Origin: Pseudarthrobacter siccitolerans
GTDB taxonomy: Bacteria; Actinomycetota; Actinomycetes; Actinomycetales; Micrococcaceae
Length of the DNA stretch: 64,000 nt
Direction of reading: 5' to 3'
NCBI RefSeq assembly: GCF_001046895.1
Contig: NZ_CAQI01000029.1
Location: forward strand, 124,001 to 188,000
The notes below the pieces were generated by a model that ran no database searches, was not told the DNA's origin, and was given only the letters and a program-made list of their open reading frames with translations. The stretch's first letter is position 1, and each line of letters begins with the position of its first letter. This document shows positions 52,002 to 60,811 of this stretch, piece after piece. Both the position numbers and the translations under genes were made by a program.

Positions 52002-53168
52002 ATGAATGACGTAGCAACGGCGCTGGGCAGGCTCGGGGAGCTTGCCATCGAGGTCCCCTCGTGGGCCTATGGAAATTCAGGCACCCGGTTCAAGGTGTTC
52101 GGCACCCCCGGCACGCCGCGGACCGTGCAGGAGAAGCTGGCGGACGCCGCCAAGGTCCACGAACTGACCGGCCTGGCCCCCACCGTGGCCCTGCACATTC
52201 CCTGGGACAAGGTGGATGACTACGCCGCCCTGAAGGAGTACGCGGCCGGCCTGGGCGTGGGCCTGGGAACCATCAACTCCAACACCTTCCAGGACGACGA
52301 GTACAAGTTCGGCTCGCTGACCTCGTCCAACGAGGCGGTGCGCCGTCGCGCCATCGACCACCACCTGGACTGCATCGGGATCATGCACGCCACGGGTTCG
52401 AAGGACCTGAAGATCTGGCTGGCGGACGGCACCAACTACCCGGGGCAGGATGACATGCGGGGCCGGCAGGACCGCCTGGCCGAGTCCCTGCAGGAGATCT
52501 ACGCCGCCCTGGGCGACGAGCAGCGCCTGGTGCTCGAGTACAAGTTCTTCGAGCCGGCTTTCTACCACACCGATGTTCCGGACTGGGGCACGTCCTATGC
52601 CCAGACCCTGGCCTTGGGCGAGAAGGCGTTCGTCTGCCTGGACACCGGCCACCACGCGCCGGGCACCAACATCGAGTTCATTGTGATGCAGCTGCTGCGG
52701 CTGGGCAAGCTCGGTTCCTTCGACTTCAACTCCCGCTTCTACGCCGACGACGACCTCATCGTGGGTGCCGCAGACCCGTTCCAGCTCTTCCGCATCATGC
52801 ACGAGGTGATCCGCGGCGGCGGCTACGGCAAGGACTCCGGGGTGGCCCTGATGCTGGACCAGTGCCACAACCTGGAGGAAAAGATCCCGGGCCAGATCCG
52901 CTCGGTCCTGAACGTGCAGGAAATGACTGCCCGGGCCCTGCTGGTGGACACCGCGGCCCTGGCCGAAGCACAGCGTGCCGGTGACGTGCTCGCTGCCAAC
53001 GGCATCTTCAACGATGCCTTCTACACCGACATCCGGCCCGTCCTGGCCGAGTGGCGTGAATCCCGCGGGCTGCCCGCGGACCCGCTGGCCGCCTTCAAAG
53101 CCAGCGGTTACCAGAAGAAGATCAACGAGGACCGCGTAGGCGGCCAGCAAGCCGGATGGGGCGCCTAA
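52002..53168 (+). CDS. rhaI: L-rhamnose isomerase
   Basis: Converts L-rhamnose to L-rhamnulose; metal-dependent TIM barrel. 388 residues, of the Pseudomonas stutzeri RhaI type rather than E. coli RhaA. Seen: VALHIPWDKVDDY, metal-binding EYKFFEPAFYHTDVPDWG, CLDTGHHAPGTNIEF and FDFNSRFYADDDLIVGAADP. ATG 52002 follows GGAAAG; the frame continues upstream into rhaM without homology. It lies 103 bases after rhaM. The operon proceeds directly to the aldolase/dehydrogenase fusion with six bases between. Confidence 0.93.
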   Translation: MNDVATALGRLGELAIEVPSWAYGNSGTRFKVFGTPGTPRTVQEKLADAAKVHELTGLAPTVALHIPWDKVDDYAALKEYAAGLGVGLGTINSNTFQDDEYKFGSLTSSNEAVRRRAIDHHLDCIGIMHATGSKDLKIWLADGTNYPGQDDMRGRQDRLAESLQEIYAALGDEQRLVLEYKFFEPAFYHTDVPDWGTSYAQTLALGEKAFVCLDTGHHAPGTNIEFIVMQLLRLGKLGSFDFNSRFYADDDLIVGAADPFQLFRIMHEVIRGGGYGKDSGVALMLDQCHNLEEKIPGQIRSVLNVQEMTARALLVDTAALAEAQRAGDVLAANGIFNDAFYTDIRPVLAEWRESRGLPADPLAAFKASGYQKKINEDRVGGQQAGWGA

Positions 53169-53174
53169 AAAGCT

Positions 53175-55211
53175 ATGAGTAACAAGACTGTTGAAGACCT
53201 GATTTCCCGTTCCAACCGCCTGGGTGCGGACAAGCGGAACACCAACTTTGCCGGCGGCAACACCTCCGCCAAGGGCACGGAGAAAGACCCGGTGACGGGC
53301 GAGGACGTCCAGCTGCTCTGGGTCAAGGGCTCCGGCGGAGACCTGGGCACGCTGAAGGCGGAGAACCTGGCGGTGCTGCGGCTGGACCGGTTGAACGCCC
53401 TGAAGAACGTCTACCCGGGCGTGGACCGTGAAGACGAGATGGTTGCCGCCTTCGATTACTGCCTGCACGGCAAGGGCGGCGCGGCTCCCTCGATCGACAC
53501 CGCCATGCACGGCCTGGTGGACGCCGCCCACGTGGACCACCTGCACCCGGACTCCGGCATCGCCATTGCCACGGCGGTGGACGGCGAGGCGCTGACCACC
53601 AAGATCTTCGGCAGCAAGGTGGTCTGGGTTCCCTGGCGCCGCCCCGGCTTCCAGCTGGGCCTGGATATTGCCGCGATCAAGGAAGCCAACCCGCAGGCCA
53701 TTGGCACCATCCTGGGCGGGCACGGCATCACCGCCTGGGGCGCCACCAGCGAAGAGGCCGAGCAGAACTCGCTGTGGATCATCGAGCAGGCCGAGAAGTA
53801 CATCAAGGACAACGGCAAGGCCGAGCCCTTCGGCCCCAAGCTTCCCGGGTACGCCGCCCTGCCGGAGGCTGAGCGCCGCGCCAAGGCCGCAGCCCTGGCA
53901 CCCGTGATCCGCGGCCTGGCCTCCACGGACAAGCCGCAGCTGGGGCACTTCAGCGATGACGCCGTCGTCCTGGACTTCCTCGAAGCAGCCGGGCACCCGC
54001 GCCTGGGCGCCCTGGGTACCTCCTGCCCGGACCACTTCCTGCGCACCAAGGTCAAGCCGCTGATCCTGGACCTGCCTGCCGACGCCTCGGTAGAGGACTC
54101 GATCGCCCGGCTCCACGAGCTGCACGCGGACTACCGCGAGGACTACCAGGCCTACTATGACCGCCATGCAAACGCTGAGTCTCCGGCACTGCGCGGCGCG
54201 GACCCGGCCATCGTCCTGGTGCCCGGCGTGGGCATGTTCTCCTTCGGCGCCAACAAGCAGACCGCCCGGGTTGCCGGCGAGTTCTATATCAACGCCATCA
54301 ACGTGATGCGCGGCGCCGAGGCGATCTCCACCTACGCCCCGATCGAGGAATCCGAGAAGTTCCGGATCGAGTACTGGGCGCTGGAGGAAGCCAAGCTGGC
54401 ACGGATGCCCAAGCCCAAGTCCCACGCCACCCGCATCGCGCTGGTTACCGGTGCGGCGTCGGGCATCGGCAAGGCCATCGCCACCCGCCTCGCCGCGGAA
54501 GGCGCGTGCGTGGTGATCGCCGACCTGAACCTGGAGAACGCCGAGAAGGTCGCCGAAGAGCTCGGCGGCCCGGACGTTGCCATCGGCGTCCAGGCGGACG
54601 TCACGGACGAGGCCCAGGTCGCAGCCGCGATCGACGCCGCGGTCCTGGCGTTCGGCGGTGTGGACCTGGTGGTCAACAACGCCGGCCTGTCCATCTCCAA
54701 GCCGCTGCTGGAAACCACCGAGAAGGACTGGGACCTGCAGCACAATGTCATGGCCAAGGGCTCGTTCCTGGTGGCCAAGGCCGCAGCGAAGGTCATGATC
54801 GCGCAGGGCCTGGGCGGAGACATCATCTACATCTCCTCCAAGAACTCCGTGTTCGCCGGCCCCAACAACATCGCCTACTCCGCCACGAAGGCGGACCAGG
54901 CCCACCAGGTGCGCCTGCTTGCCGCCGAACTGGGCGAGTACGGCATCCGCGTCAACGGCATCAACCCCGACGGCGTGGTCCGCGGCTCCGGCATCTTCGC
55001 CGGCGGCTGGGGCGCCAAGCGCGCTGCGGTCTACGGCGTGGACGAGGAGAAGCTGGGCGAGTACTACGCCCAGCGCACCCTGCTCAAGCGCGAAGTCCTG
55101 CCCGAGCATGTGGCCAATGCCGCCGCCGTCCTCACCAGCAACGAACTGTCCCACACCACCGGCCTGCACATCCCCGTGGACGCCGGAGTGGCCGCAGCCT
55201 TCCTGCGATGA
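53175..55211 (+). CDS. rhaEW: Bifunctional rhamnulose-1-phosphate aldolase/L-lactaldehyde dehydrogenase
   Basis: 678 residues with two domains. Residues about 1-400 form a class II aldolase: NFAGGNTSAKG, VDAAHVDHLHPDSGIAIA (metal histidines) and LGGHGITAWG. Residues about 415-678 are a short-chain dehydrogenase: IALVTGAASGIGKAIATRLA, VNNAGLSISKPLLE, catalytic YSATKADQAHQ. The fusion splits rhamnulose-1-P into dihydroxyacetone phosphate and L-lactaldehyde and oxidises the latter to L-lactate, as in the RhaEW type known from Chloroflexi and Bacillus. ATG 53175 has a weak ribosome-binding site. Overlaps rhaB by four bases. The following Lut genes then use the lactate. Confidence 0.92.
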   Translation: MSNKTVEDLISRSNRLGADKRNTNFAGGNTSAKGTEKDPVTGEDVQLLWVKGSGGDLGTLKAENLAVLRLDRLNALKNVYPGVDREDEMVAAFDYCLHGKGGAAPSIDTAMHGLVDAAHVDHLHPDSGIAIATAVDGEALTTKIFGSKVVWVPWRRPGFQLGLDIAAIKEANPQAIGTILGGHGITAWGATSEEAEQNSLWIIEQAEKYIKDNGKAEPFGPKLPGYAALPEAERRAKAAALAPVIRGLASTDKPQLGHFSDDAVVLDFLEAAGHPRLGALGTSCPDHFLRTKVKPLILDLPADASVEDSIARLHELHADYREDYQAYYDRHANAESPALRGADPAIVLVPGVGMFSFGANKQTARVAGEFYINAINVMRGAEAISTYAPIEESEKFRIEYWALEEAKLARMPKPKSHATRIALVTGAASGIGKAIATRLAAEGACVVIADLNLENAEKVAEELGGPDVAIGVQADVTDEAQVAAAIDAAVLAFGGVDLVVNNAGLSISKPLLETTEKDWDLQHNVMAKGSFLVAKAAAKVMIAQGLGGDIIYISSKNSVFAGPNNIAYSATKADQAHQVRLLAAELGEYGIRVNGINPDGVVRGSGIFAGGWGAKRAAVYGVDEEKLGEYYAQRTLLKREVLPEHVANAAAVLTSNELSHTTGLHIPVDAGVAAAFLR

Positions 55212-56713
55212 GCCGCGACCGCACCACCGAAACTGCCCCGGCCGGGGCAGTCTCCGCGGCGGCCCCCGCCAGCGCGTTTGCCGCCGTCGACATCGGCGCC
55301 TCCTCGGGCCGGGTCATCCTGGGCCGGGTCCACGCCGATTCGGACCGCAGCGTGGAGCTGGAAGTGGTTCACCGCTTTCCCAACGGCGTGGTGGAGATCG
55401 ACGGCGGCCTCCGCTGGGATTTCAACGCGCTCTTCGCCGAGGTGCTTGAAGGCCTGCGTGCGGCAGCGACCGTTGCCGCCGTGCAAGGTGAGCGGGTGGC
55501 CAGCATCGGCATCGACACCTGGGCCGTGGACTACGGCCTGGTCAACGCCGCGGGCGAGCTGACCGCCCAGCCGTTCAGCTACCGGGACGACCGCAGCCGA
55601 GCCGCAGTCGAACCCGTGCACCGCAAACTGGATCCCGCGCGGCTCTACGCCACCACCGGGCTGCAGTTCCTGCAGTTCAACACCATCTACCAGCTCGCCA
55701 CCGAGCCGGACCTGGACGGCCTGCAGGCGCTCCTGATCCCGGACCTGATCGCGTTCCTCCTCACCGGGCAGCGCCGGACCGAGGCGACCAACGCCTCCAC
55801 CACCGGGCTGTTTGACGCCGTGGCGGGGGAGTGGGCCACCGAATTCTTCACCGCCCTAGGCCTGCGGAAGGACTTGTTCCCGCCTCTGGTCCAGCCGGGC
55901 GACACGGTGGGCAGGCTCCTGCCGGACATCGCCGCGCAGGTGGGGCTGCCCCAGGACACCCGCGTGGTGGCCGTCGGCTCGCACGACACGGCGTCCGCCG
56001 TCGCCGCTGTCCCTGCCCAGGCGGAGGACTTCGCCTACATCTCCTCCGGCACCTGGTCACTGGTGGGACTGGAACTGAAGCATCCCGTGCTCACCGAGGC
56101 CAGCCGCGAAGCGAACTTCACCAACGAACGGGGCGTGGACGGCACCATCCGCTACCTGCGCAACATGGGCGGGCTCTGGCTCCTCAGCGAATGCCAGCGG
56201 ACCTGGGCGCAGGAGGGGTTCCAGCTGGAACTCACAGCACTCCTGGGGGCGGCTGCTGCCTTGCCGCCCGGCGGGCCTCAGGTCAATGCGGACGATCCCT
56301 ACTTCATCGCCCCCGACAACATGCCGGACCGGATCCGGGCGGCCGTCCGCCGCACGGGCGAGGTGCTGCCGAACGATCCGGCAGCCATCACCCGCTGCAT
56401 CATGGACAGCCTCGCTGCCGGGTACGCCCGCACCATCCGCGACGCCGAACGCCTCGCCAACCGCTCCGTCGAGGTGGTCCACGTGGTGGGCGGCGGTTCC
56501 CAGAACCGCCTCCTGTGCCAGCTCACCGCCGACGCCACGGGGAAAATGGTGATCGCCGGACCCGTTGAGGCCACGGCCTTGGGCAACGTCCTGGTACAGG
56601 CGCGCGCGGCCGGAGTGGTCGACGGCGGCCTCACCCGGCTGCGTACCCTGGTGGCCGCAGGCACAAGCCTTGAGCAGTACGAGCCGTCAAACACACTCTC
56701 TGAACAGCACTGA
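55208..56713 (+). CDS. rhaB: L-rhamnulokinase
   Basis: FGGY-family kinase phosphorylating L-rhamnulose at O-1. 501 residues. ATP-site and sugar motifs: AAVDIGASSGRVILGRV, GIDTWAVDYGLVN, SHDTASAVAAVPAQ, YISSGTWSLVGLE and GGGSQNRLLCQLTADATG. ATG 55208 overlaps the end of the preceding gene (ATGA). In the same frame the sequence stays open far upstream, opposite no homology, so the inner start is used. Together with rhaM, rhaI and rhaEW it completes rhamnose conversion. Confidence 0.93.
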   Translation: MSRDRTTETAPAGAVSAAAPASAFAAVDIGASSGRVILGRVHADSDRSVELEVVHRFPNGVVEIDGGLRWDFNALFAEVLEGLRAAATVAAVQGERVASIGIDTWAVDYGLVNAAGELTAQPFSYRDDRSRAAVEPVHRKLDPARLYATTGLQFLQFNTIYQLATEPDLDGLQALLIPDLIAFLLTGQRRTEATNASTTGLFDAVAGEWATEFFTALGLRKDLFPPLVQPGDTVGRLLPDIAAQVGLPQDTRVVAVGSHDTASAVAAVPAQAEDFAYISSGTWSLVGLELKHPVLTEASREANFTNERGVDGTIRYLRNMGGLWLLSECQRTWAQEGFQLELTALLGAAAALPPGGPQVNADDPYFIAPDNMPDRIRAAVRRTGEVLPNDPAAITRCIMDSLAAGYARTIRDAERLANRSVEVVHVVGGGSQNRLLCQLTADATGKMVIAGPVEATALGNVLVQARAAGVVDGGLTRLRTLVAAGTSLEQYEPSNTLSEQH

Positions 56714-56731
56714 CACCCCGGAAACGAACCC

Positions 56732-57535
56732 ATGAGAATCGCACTTTTTGCCACCTGCATTGTGGATGGCATGTATCCCCGCGCGGCCCAGGCCACGGTA
56801 GAGGTCCTGGAACGGCTTGGCCACGAGGTGGTGTTTCCGGCCGGACAGGCCTGCTGCGGGCAGATGCACGTCAACAGCGGCTACTTCAAGGAAGCCGTGC
56901 CGGTGGTAGCGAACCATGTCCGCGCCTTCGAGTCCGAGGACTACGACGTTGCCGTGGCGCCTTCGGGCTCCTGCGTGGCGTCGGTGAAGCACCAGCACCC
57001 CATGGTGGCCCGCCGTGCCGGGGACGCCGGGCTCGAGGAGCGGTCGGTCGCCGTCGGGAAGAAAACCTACGAGCTGTCCGAACTCCTGGTGGACGTCTTG
57101 GGCGTCACCAGCCCCGCGGAGCAGCTTGGCTCCTACTTCCCGCACACCGTGACCTACCACCCCTCATGCCACGGCATGCGCCTGCTCAAGCTGGGTGACC
57201 GCCAGGCCGGCCTGCTGCGCGGAGTGAAGGGACTGGAACTGGTGGACCTGCCGGAAGCCGACCAGTGCTGCGGTTTCGGTGGCACCTTCTCGGTCAAGAA
57301 CGCCGACGTTTCCTCGGCAATGCTGGCGGACAAGACGGCGAACATCCGCAGCACGGGTGCTTCCGTGTGCGCCGGCGGGGACTACTCGTGCCTGATGCAC
57401 ATCGGCGGCGGCCTGTCGCGCCAGGGAGACGGCGTAGCCACCCTCCACCTGGCGGAAATCCTGGCCAGCACGGAACAAGAACCGGCCGCCGTCCCGGGAC
57501 CGGCCGGACAAACGGTGAAAGTGATGGTCAGGTAA
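56732..57535 (+). CDS. lutA: L-lactate utilization protein LutA/LldE
   Basis: Iron-sulfur subunit of the LutABC lactate oxidation complex. 267 residues with two CCG domains: PAGQACCGQMHVNSGYFKEA and ADQCCGFGGTFSVKN, the cysteine-rich signature of heterodisulfide-reductase-like clusters, plus TVTYHPSCHGMRLL. Follows rhaB by 18 bases with CCGGAAACG upstream of ATG. The TAA overlaps the ATG of lutB by one base. In this operon its substrate is likely the L-lactate made from rhamnose by the preceding fusion enzyme. Confidence 0.93.
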   Translation: MRIALFATCIVDGMYPRAAQATVEVLERLGHEVVFPAGQACCGQMHVNSGYFKEAVPVVANHVRAFESEDYDVAVAPSGSCVASVKHQHPMVARRAGDAGLEERSVAVGKKTYELSELLVDVLGVTSPAEQLGSYFPHTVTYHPSCHGMRLLKLGDRQAGLLRGVKGLELVDLPEADQCCGFGGTFSVKNADVSSAMLADKTANIRSTGASVCAGGDYSCLMHIGGGLSRQGDGVATLHLAEILASTEQEPAAVPGPAGQTVKVMVR

Positions 57536-59037
57536 TGTCCCGCACCCAGCTTGGAATGCCGGGGCTGCGGCCCGGGTCAGGCAACCTGTTCGCCCAGGAG
57601 AAGTTCCCCTCCGCCGCCCGCCGCGAGCTCGGCAATACGCAGCTCAGGAAGAACCTGAAGCACGCCACCTCCACCATTCGCGGCAAGCGCCTCAACGTCA
57701 CCGGCGAGCTGCCGGACTGGGAGCAACTGCGCGACGCCGGCAGTGCCCTGAAGACCGCTGTCATGGCACGCCTTCCCGAACTCCTCGAAGCATTCGAAGC
57801 CAACGTCACCGCCCGCGGCGGCGTGGTGCATTGGGCACGCGACGCCGACGAGGCCAACCGCATCATCCTCGACCTCGTCAGAGCCGAAGGCGTGGATGAA
57901 GTGGTCAAGGTCAAATCCATGGCCACCCAGGAAATCGGCATGAACGAGTACCTCGAAGAGCACGGCATTGACGCCTTCGAGACCGACCTGGCCGAGCTTA
58001 TCGTCCAGCTCGGCCACGACAAGCCCAGCCATATCCTGGTGCCGGCCATCCACAAGAACCGCACCGAAGTCAGGGATATCTTCCTCAAGGAGATGCCCGG
58101 CGTCGATCCGGAGCTGACCGACGAGCCGCGCAAGCTCGCCATGGCGGCGCGCTCACACCTTCGAGCCAAGTTCCTTTCGGCAAGGGTGGCGATTTCGGGG
58201 GCGAACTTCGGGATCGCCGATTCCGGAACGCTCGGCGTGGTGGAGTCCGAGGGCAACGGCCGCATGTGCCTGACCCTGCCGGAAACCCTGATCACCGTGA
58301 TGGGCATCGAGAAGCTCCTGCCCACGTTCTCCGACCTCGAAGTCTTCCTGCAGCTGCTGCCGCGGTCCTCCACCGGCGAGCGGATGAACCCCTACACGTC
58401 GCTGTGGACCGGCGTCACCGAAGGCGACGGACCCTCGAAGTTCCATGTGGTCCTGCTGGACAACGGACGCACCAACGCCCTCGCCGACGAGATGGGGCGC
58501 TCGGCCCTGCACTGCATCCGCTGCAGCGCCTGCATCAACGTCTGCCCCGTCTATGAACGCACCGGCGGCCACGCCTACGGGTCCACCTACCCGGGCCCCA
58601 TCGGCGCCATCCTGTCCCCGCTCATGACGGGCATCCAAGCCGAGGAAAACGGCTCGCTGCCCTACGCATCCTCACTGTGTGGGGCCTGCTACGACGCCTG
58701 CCCGGTCAAAATCAACATCCCGGACATCCTGGTGCACCTACGCGGAAAGGATGTGGATGCGCACCGCGGCGGACTGCCCGCGCAAATGGACGTCGGGCTC
58801 AAAGCAGCGTCGTGGCTGCTCTCCGACGGCCGCCGGCTCAGCGCCGCGGAGAAGCTCCTCCCGCTGGGACGCCTCGCAGCGGGGCGGGACAAGAAAATCA
58901 AGAAACTGCCAGGCATCGCGGCGGGCTGGACCCAGAGCCGTGACATCCCGGCACCCCCGTCCCAGTCCTTCCGGGACTGGTGGGCCAAGGAACACCAGTC
59001 GCCCGAGGCACCCAAGGCACCCGAGGAGACCGCATGA
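57535..59037 (+). CDS. lutB: L-lactate utilization protein LutB/LldF
   Basis: 500 residues. N-terminal LUD-type domain (GVVHWARDADEANRIILDLV, KVKSMATQEIGMNEYLEEHG, ISGANFGIADSGTLGVVESE) and two 4Fe-4S motifs: CIRCSACINVCPVYERTGGH and CGACYDACPVKINIP. Electron-transfer subunit between lactate and the quinone pool. Starts one base inside the lutA stop codon and ends with a four-base overlap with lutC. C-terminal TQSRDIPAPPSQSFRDWW is a typical tail. Confidence 0.93.
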   Translation: MSRTQLGMPGLRPGSGNLFAQEKFPSAARRELGNTQLRKNLKHATSTIRGKRLNVTGELPDWEQLRDAGSALKTAVMARLPELLEAFEANVTARGGVVHWARDADEANRIILDLVRAEGVDEVVKVKSMATQEIGMNEYLEEHGIDAFETDLAELIVQLGHDKPSHILVPAIHKNRTEVRDIFLKEMPGVDPELTDEPRKLAMAARSHLRAKFLSARVAISGANFGIADSGTLGVVESEGNGRMCLTLPETLITVMGIEKLLPTFSDLEVFLQLLPRSSTGERMNPYTSLWTGVTEGDGPSKFHVVLLDNGRTNALADEMGRSALHCIRCSACINVCPVYERTGGHAYGSTYPGPIGAILSPLMTGIQAEENGSLPYASSLCGACYDACPVKINIPDILVHLRGKDVDAHRGGLPAQMDVGLKAASWLLSDGRRLSAAEKLLPLGRLAAGRDKKIKKLPGIAAGWTQSRDIPAPPSQSFRDWWAKEHQSPEAPKAPEETA

Positions 59038-59663
59038 GCGCCCGCGCCCACATCCTGGACGCCGTCCGGACAGCGTTGAAGGATTCCCCCGCAGTGCCGG
59101 AGGTTCCCCGCGGCTACCGTTCCGCCGTCGAACTTGGCCCTGACAAACTGACGCACATCCTGGTGGACCGGCTCGAGGACTACAAGGCCGGCGTCACCGT
59201 GGTGGCCGAGGCGGACGTGCCGGCCACCATCCAGGGGCTGCTTGCCGGCGCCGCGTCCTATGTTGTTCCGGCGGGACTGGAGCCGGGCTGGCTTGCCTGG
59301 GAGACGGATCCCGCACGGATCAAGTACGACGGCGGCGCCCACGGCGTACGGGCCGTGGCGGAACTCGACGCGATTGACGCCGTCGTGACCTCCAGCGCGG
59401 TAACGGTCGCCGAATCCGGAACCATCATCCTCGACGGCAGCCCGGACCAGGGCCGGCGCGCGATCTCGCTGATTCCCGACCACCACGTGTGCGTGGTCCA
59501 TCTGCGGGACGTCACCGCCATCCTTCCCGAGGCCCTCCGCCGCCTGGACGGGACCCGGCCGCTGACCATGATCAGCGGACCCAGCGCAACGTCCGATATC
59601 GAGCTGGAGCGCGTCGAGGGAGTGCACGGGCCCCGCCGCCTGGACGTCATCGTCGTGCGCTGA
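59034..59663 (+). CDS. lutC: L-lactate utilization protein LutC/LldG
   Basis: 209 residues, LUD domain. Seen: LDAIDAVVTSSAVTVAESGT, IILDGSPDQGRRAISLIPDH and closing segment ATSDIELERVEGVHGPRRLD, all characteristic of LutC. Third part of the LutABC complex; start overlaps lutB. An alternative lactate oxidising enzyme (LldD) is encoded at 8.7 kb, so the organism has two systems, this one placed under rhamnose control by operon position. Confidence 0.93.
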   Translation: MSARAHILDAVRTALKDSPAVPEVPRGYRSAVELGPDKLTHILVDRLEDYKAGVTVVAEADVPATIQGLLAGAASYVVPAGLEPGWLAWETDPARIKYDGGAHGVRAVAELDAIDAVVTSSAVTVAESGTIILDGSPDQGRRAISLIPDHHVCVVHLRDVTAILPEALRRLDGTRPLTMISGPSATSDIELERVEGVHGPRRLDVIVVR

Positions 59664-59737
59664 CCGTCGAAGCCCGGGTCCGCTGCCACACCGACAAACC
59701 CCAGTTCATGGACCTTCAACCGACAGGACGGACATCG

Positions 59738-60757
59738 ATGCCCCTCTTCGACCTCCCGCTTGACCAGCTCCGCGGCTATACCTCCACCGTGACGCCGCCG
59801 GCGGACTTTGCCGAATTCTGGGACACCACCATCAGGGAGGCGCAGGCGTTTCCGCTGGATGCCTCCTTTGAACCGGTGGAGAACTACCTCTCGGTGATCG
59901 ATACCTTCGACGTGACGTTTTCCGGGTACGGCGGCGCCCCCATCAAGGGCTGGCTGCACCTCCCCGCCAACCGGGAAGCGGGCAGCACGCTGCCCGTGGT
60001 GGTCCAGTATGTGGGTTATTCCGGCGGGCGCGGGCTGGTCAACCAGGAGACGCGGTGGGCGCAGGCCGGCTATGCGCATTTCATCATGGACACCCGCGGC
60101 CAGGGCTACGGCGGCAGCCTGGGCGAGACGCCCGATCCGCATCCCTCTGCCGGAGACGTGGCGCACGCCGGCCTGATGACCAGGGGAGCGGGCAGCCGCG
60201 AGGACTATTACTACCGGCGCGTGTACGTGGATGCCTTCCGTGCCGTGGAAGCCGCGCAGTCCCACCCGGACGTGGATGCGTCCAGGGTGGTGCTGGCCGG
60301 CGTCAGCCAGGGCGGCGGCATTGTGGTGGCCGTCGCCGGACTGGCGGCAGGAAGGCTCGACGGCGTCATCGCCGCGCTGCCCGACGTACCCTTCCTCCAG
60401 GACTTCCCCCGCGCCATCGACATCACCCCGCGCGGCCCGTACCCCGAAATCGCGGCCTTCCTGGCGCGGCACCGGGACCGGTACCAGCCCATCCTTGAAG
60501 TCCTGCGCTATTTCGACGGCGTCAACCTGGCCCGCAGGGCAACCGTGCCGGCGCTCTACTCGGCCGCCCAGATGGACGACATCTGCCCGCCGTCCACGGT
60601 CTTCGCCAGCTTCAATGCCTACGGCTCCGGCGGCACCGGTTCATCGGGAACCGGGGCGGCCAAGGAGATCGAGGTATACCGCTTCAACAACCACGAAGGG
60701 GGCCAGGAGCACCACTGGATCAGGCAGCTGCTGTTTCTTCGCAAGATTTTGGGGTAA
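59738..60757 (+). CDS. Acetyl xylan esterase/cephalosporin-C deacetylase-like enzyme (CE7)
   Basis: 339 residues, intracellular. Nucleophile elbow VLAGVSQGGGIVVAVAG; Asp in ALYSAAQMDDICPPSTVFAS; His in YRFNNHEGGQEHH, the standard CE7 triad; GYSGGRGLVNQETRWAQAGY and DTRGQGYGGSLGETPDPHPS are typical of the family. Deacetylates short oligosaccharides. ATG 59738 lies 75 bases after lutC and has only a weak AGGACGG upstream. Its place after the rhamnose genes suggests action on acetylated pectic oligomers. Confidence 0.9.
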   Translation: MPLFDLPLDQLRGYTSTVTPPADFAEFWDTTIREAQAFPLDASFEPVENYLSVIDTFDVTFSGYGGAPIKGWLHLPANREAGSTLPVVVQYVGYSGGRGLVNQETRWAQAGYAHFIMDTRGQGYGGSLGETPDPHPSAGDVAHAGLMTRGAGSREDYYYRRVYVDAFRAVEAAQSHPDVDASRVVLAGVSQGGGIVVAVAGLAAGRLDGVIAALPDVPFLQDFPRAIDITPRGPYPEIAAFLARHRDRYQPILEVLRYFDGVNLARRATVPALYSAAQMDDICPPSTVFASFNAYGSGGTGSSGTGAAKEIEVYRFNNHEGGQEHHWIRQLLFLRKILG

Positions 60758-60773
60758 GTTCCTTTCTGCGGAG

Positions 60774-60791
60774 TGAGAAAACGGTTTCTCA
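60774..60791. promoter_or_regulatory. LacI-type operator upstream of the GPH transporter
   Basis: TGAGAAAACGGTTTCTCA, nearly palindromic and similar to the 12 kb operators (CGG instead of CGC in the centre). It overlaps the longest possible start (GTG 60773) of the transporter gene, which supports the later start at 60812. Confidence 0.65.
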
Positions 60792-60811
60792 TGCCGCAGA
60801 ACAAGGAAGCA

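Noticed and set aside
52077..55169. A 1030-codon open frame on the minus strand opposite rhaI and rhaEW
   Set aside because: It is a mirror of the GC-rich third-position bias of the real genes; the translation has no domain or motif, and the plus-strand genes are unmistakable.
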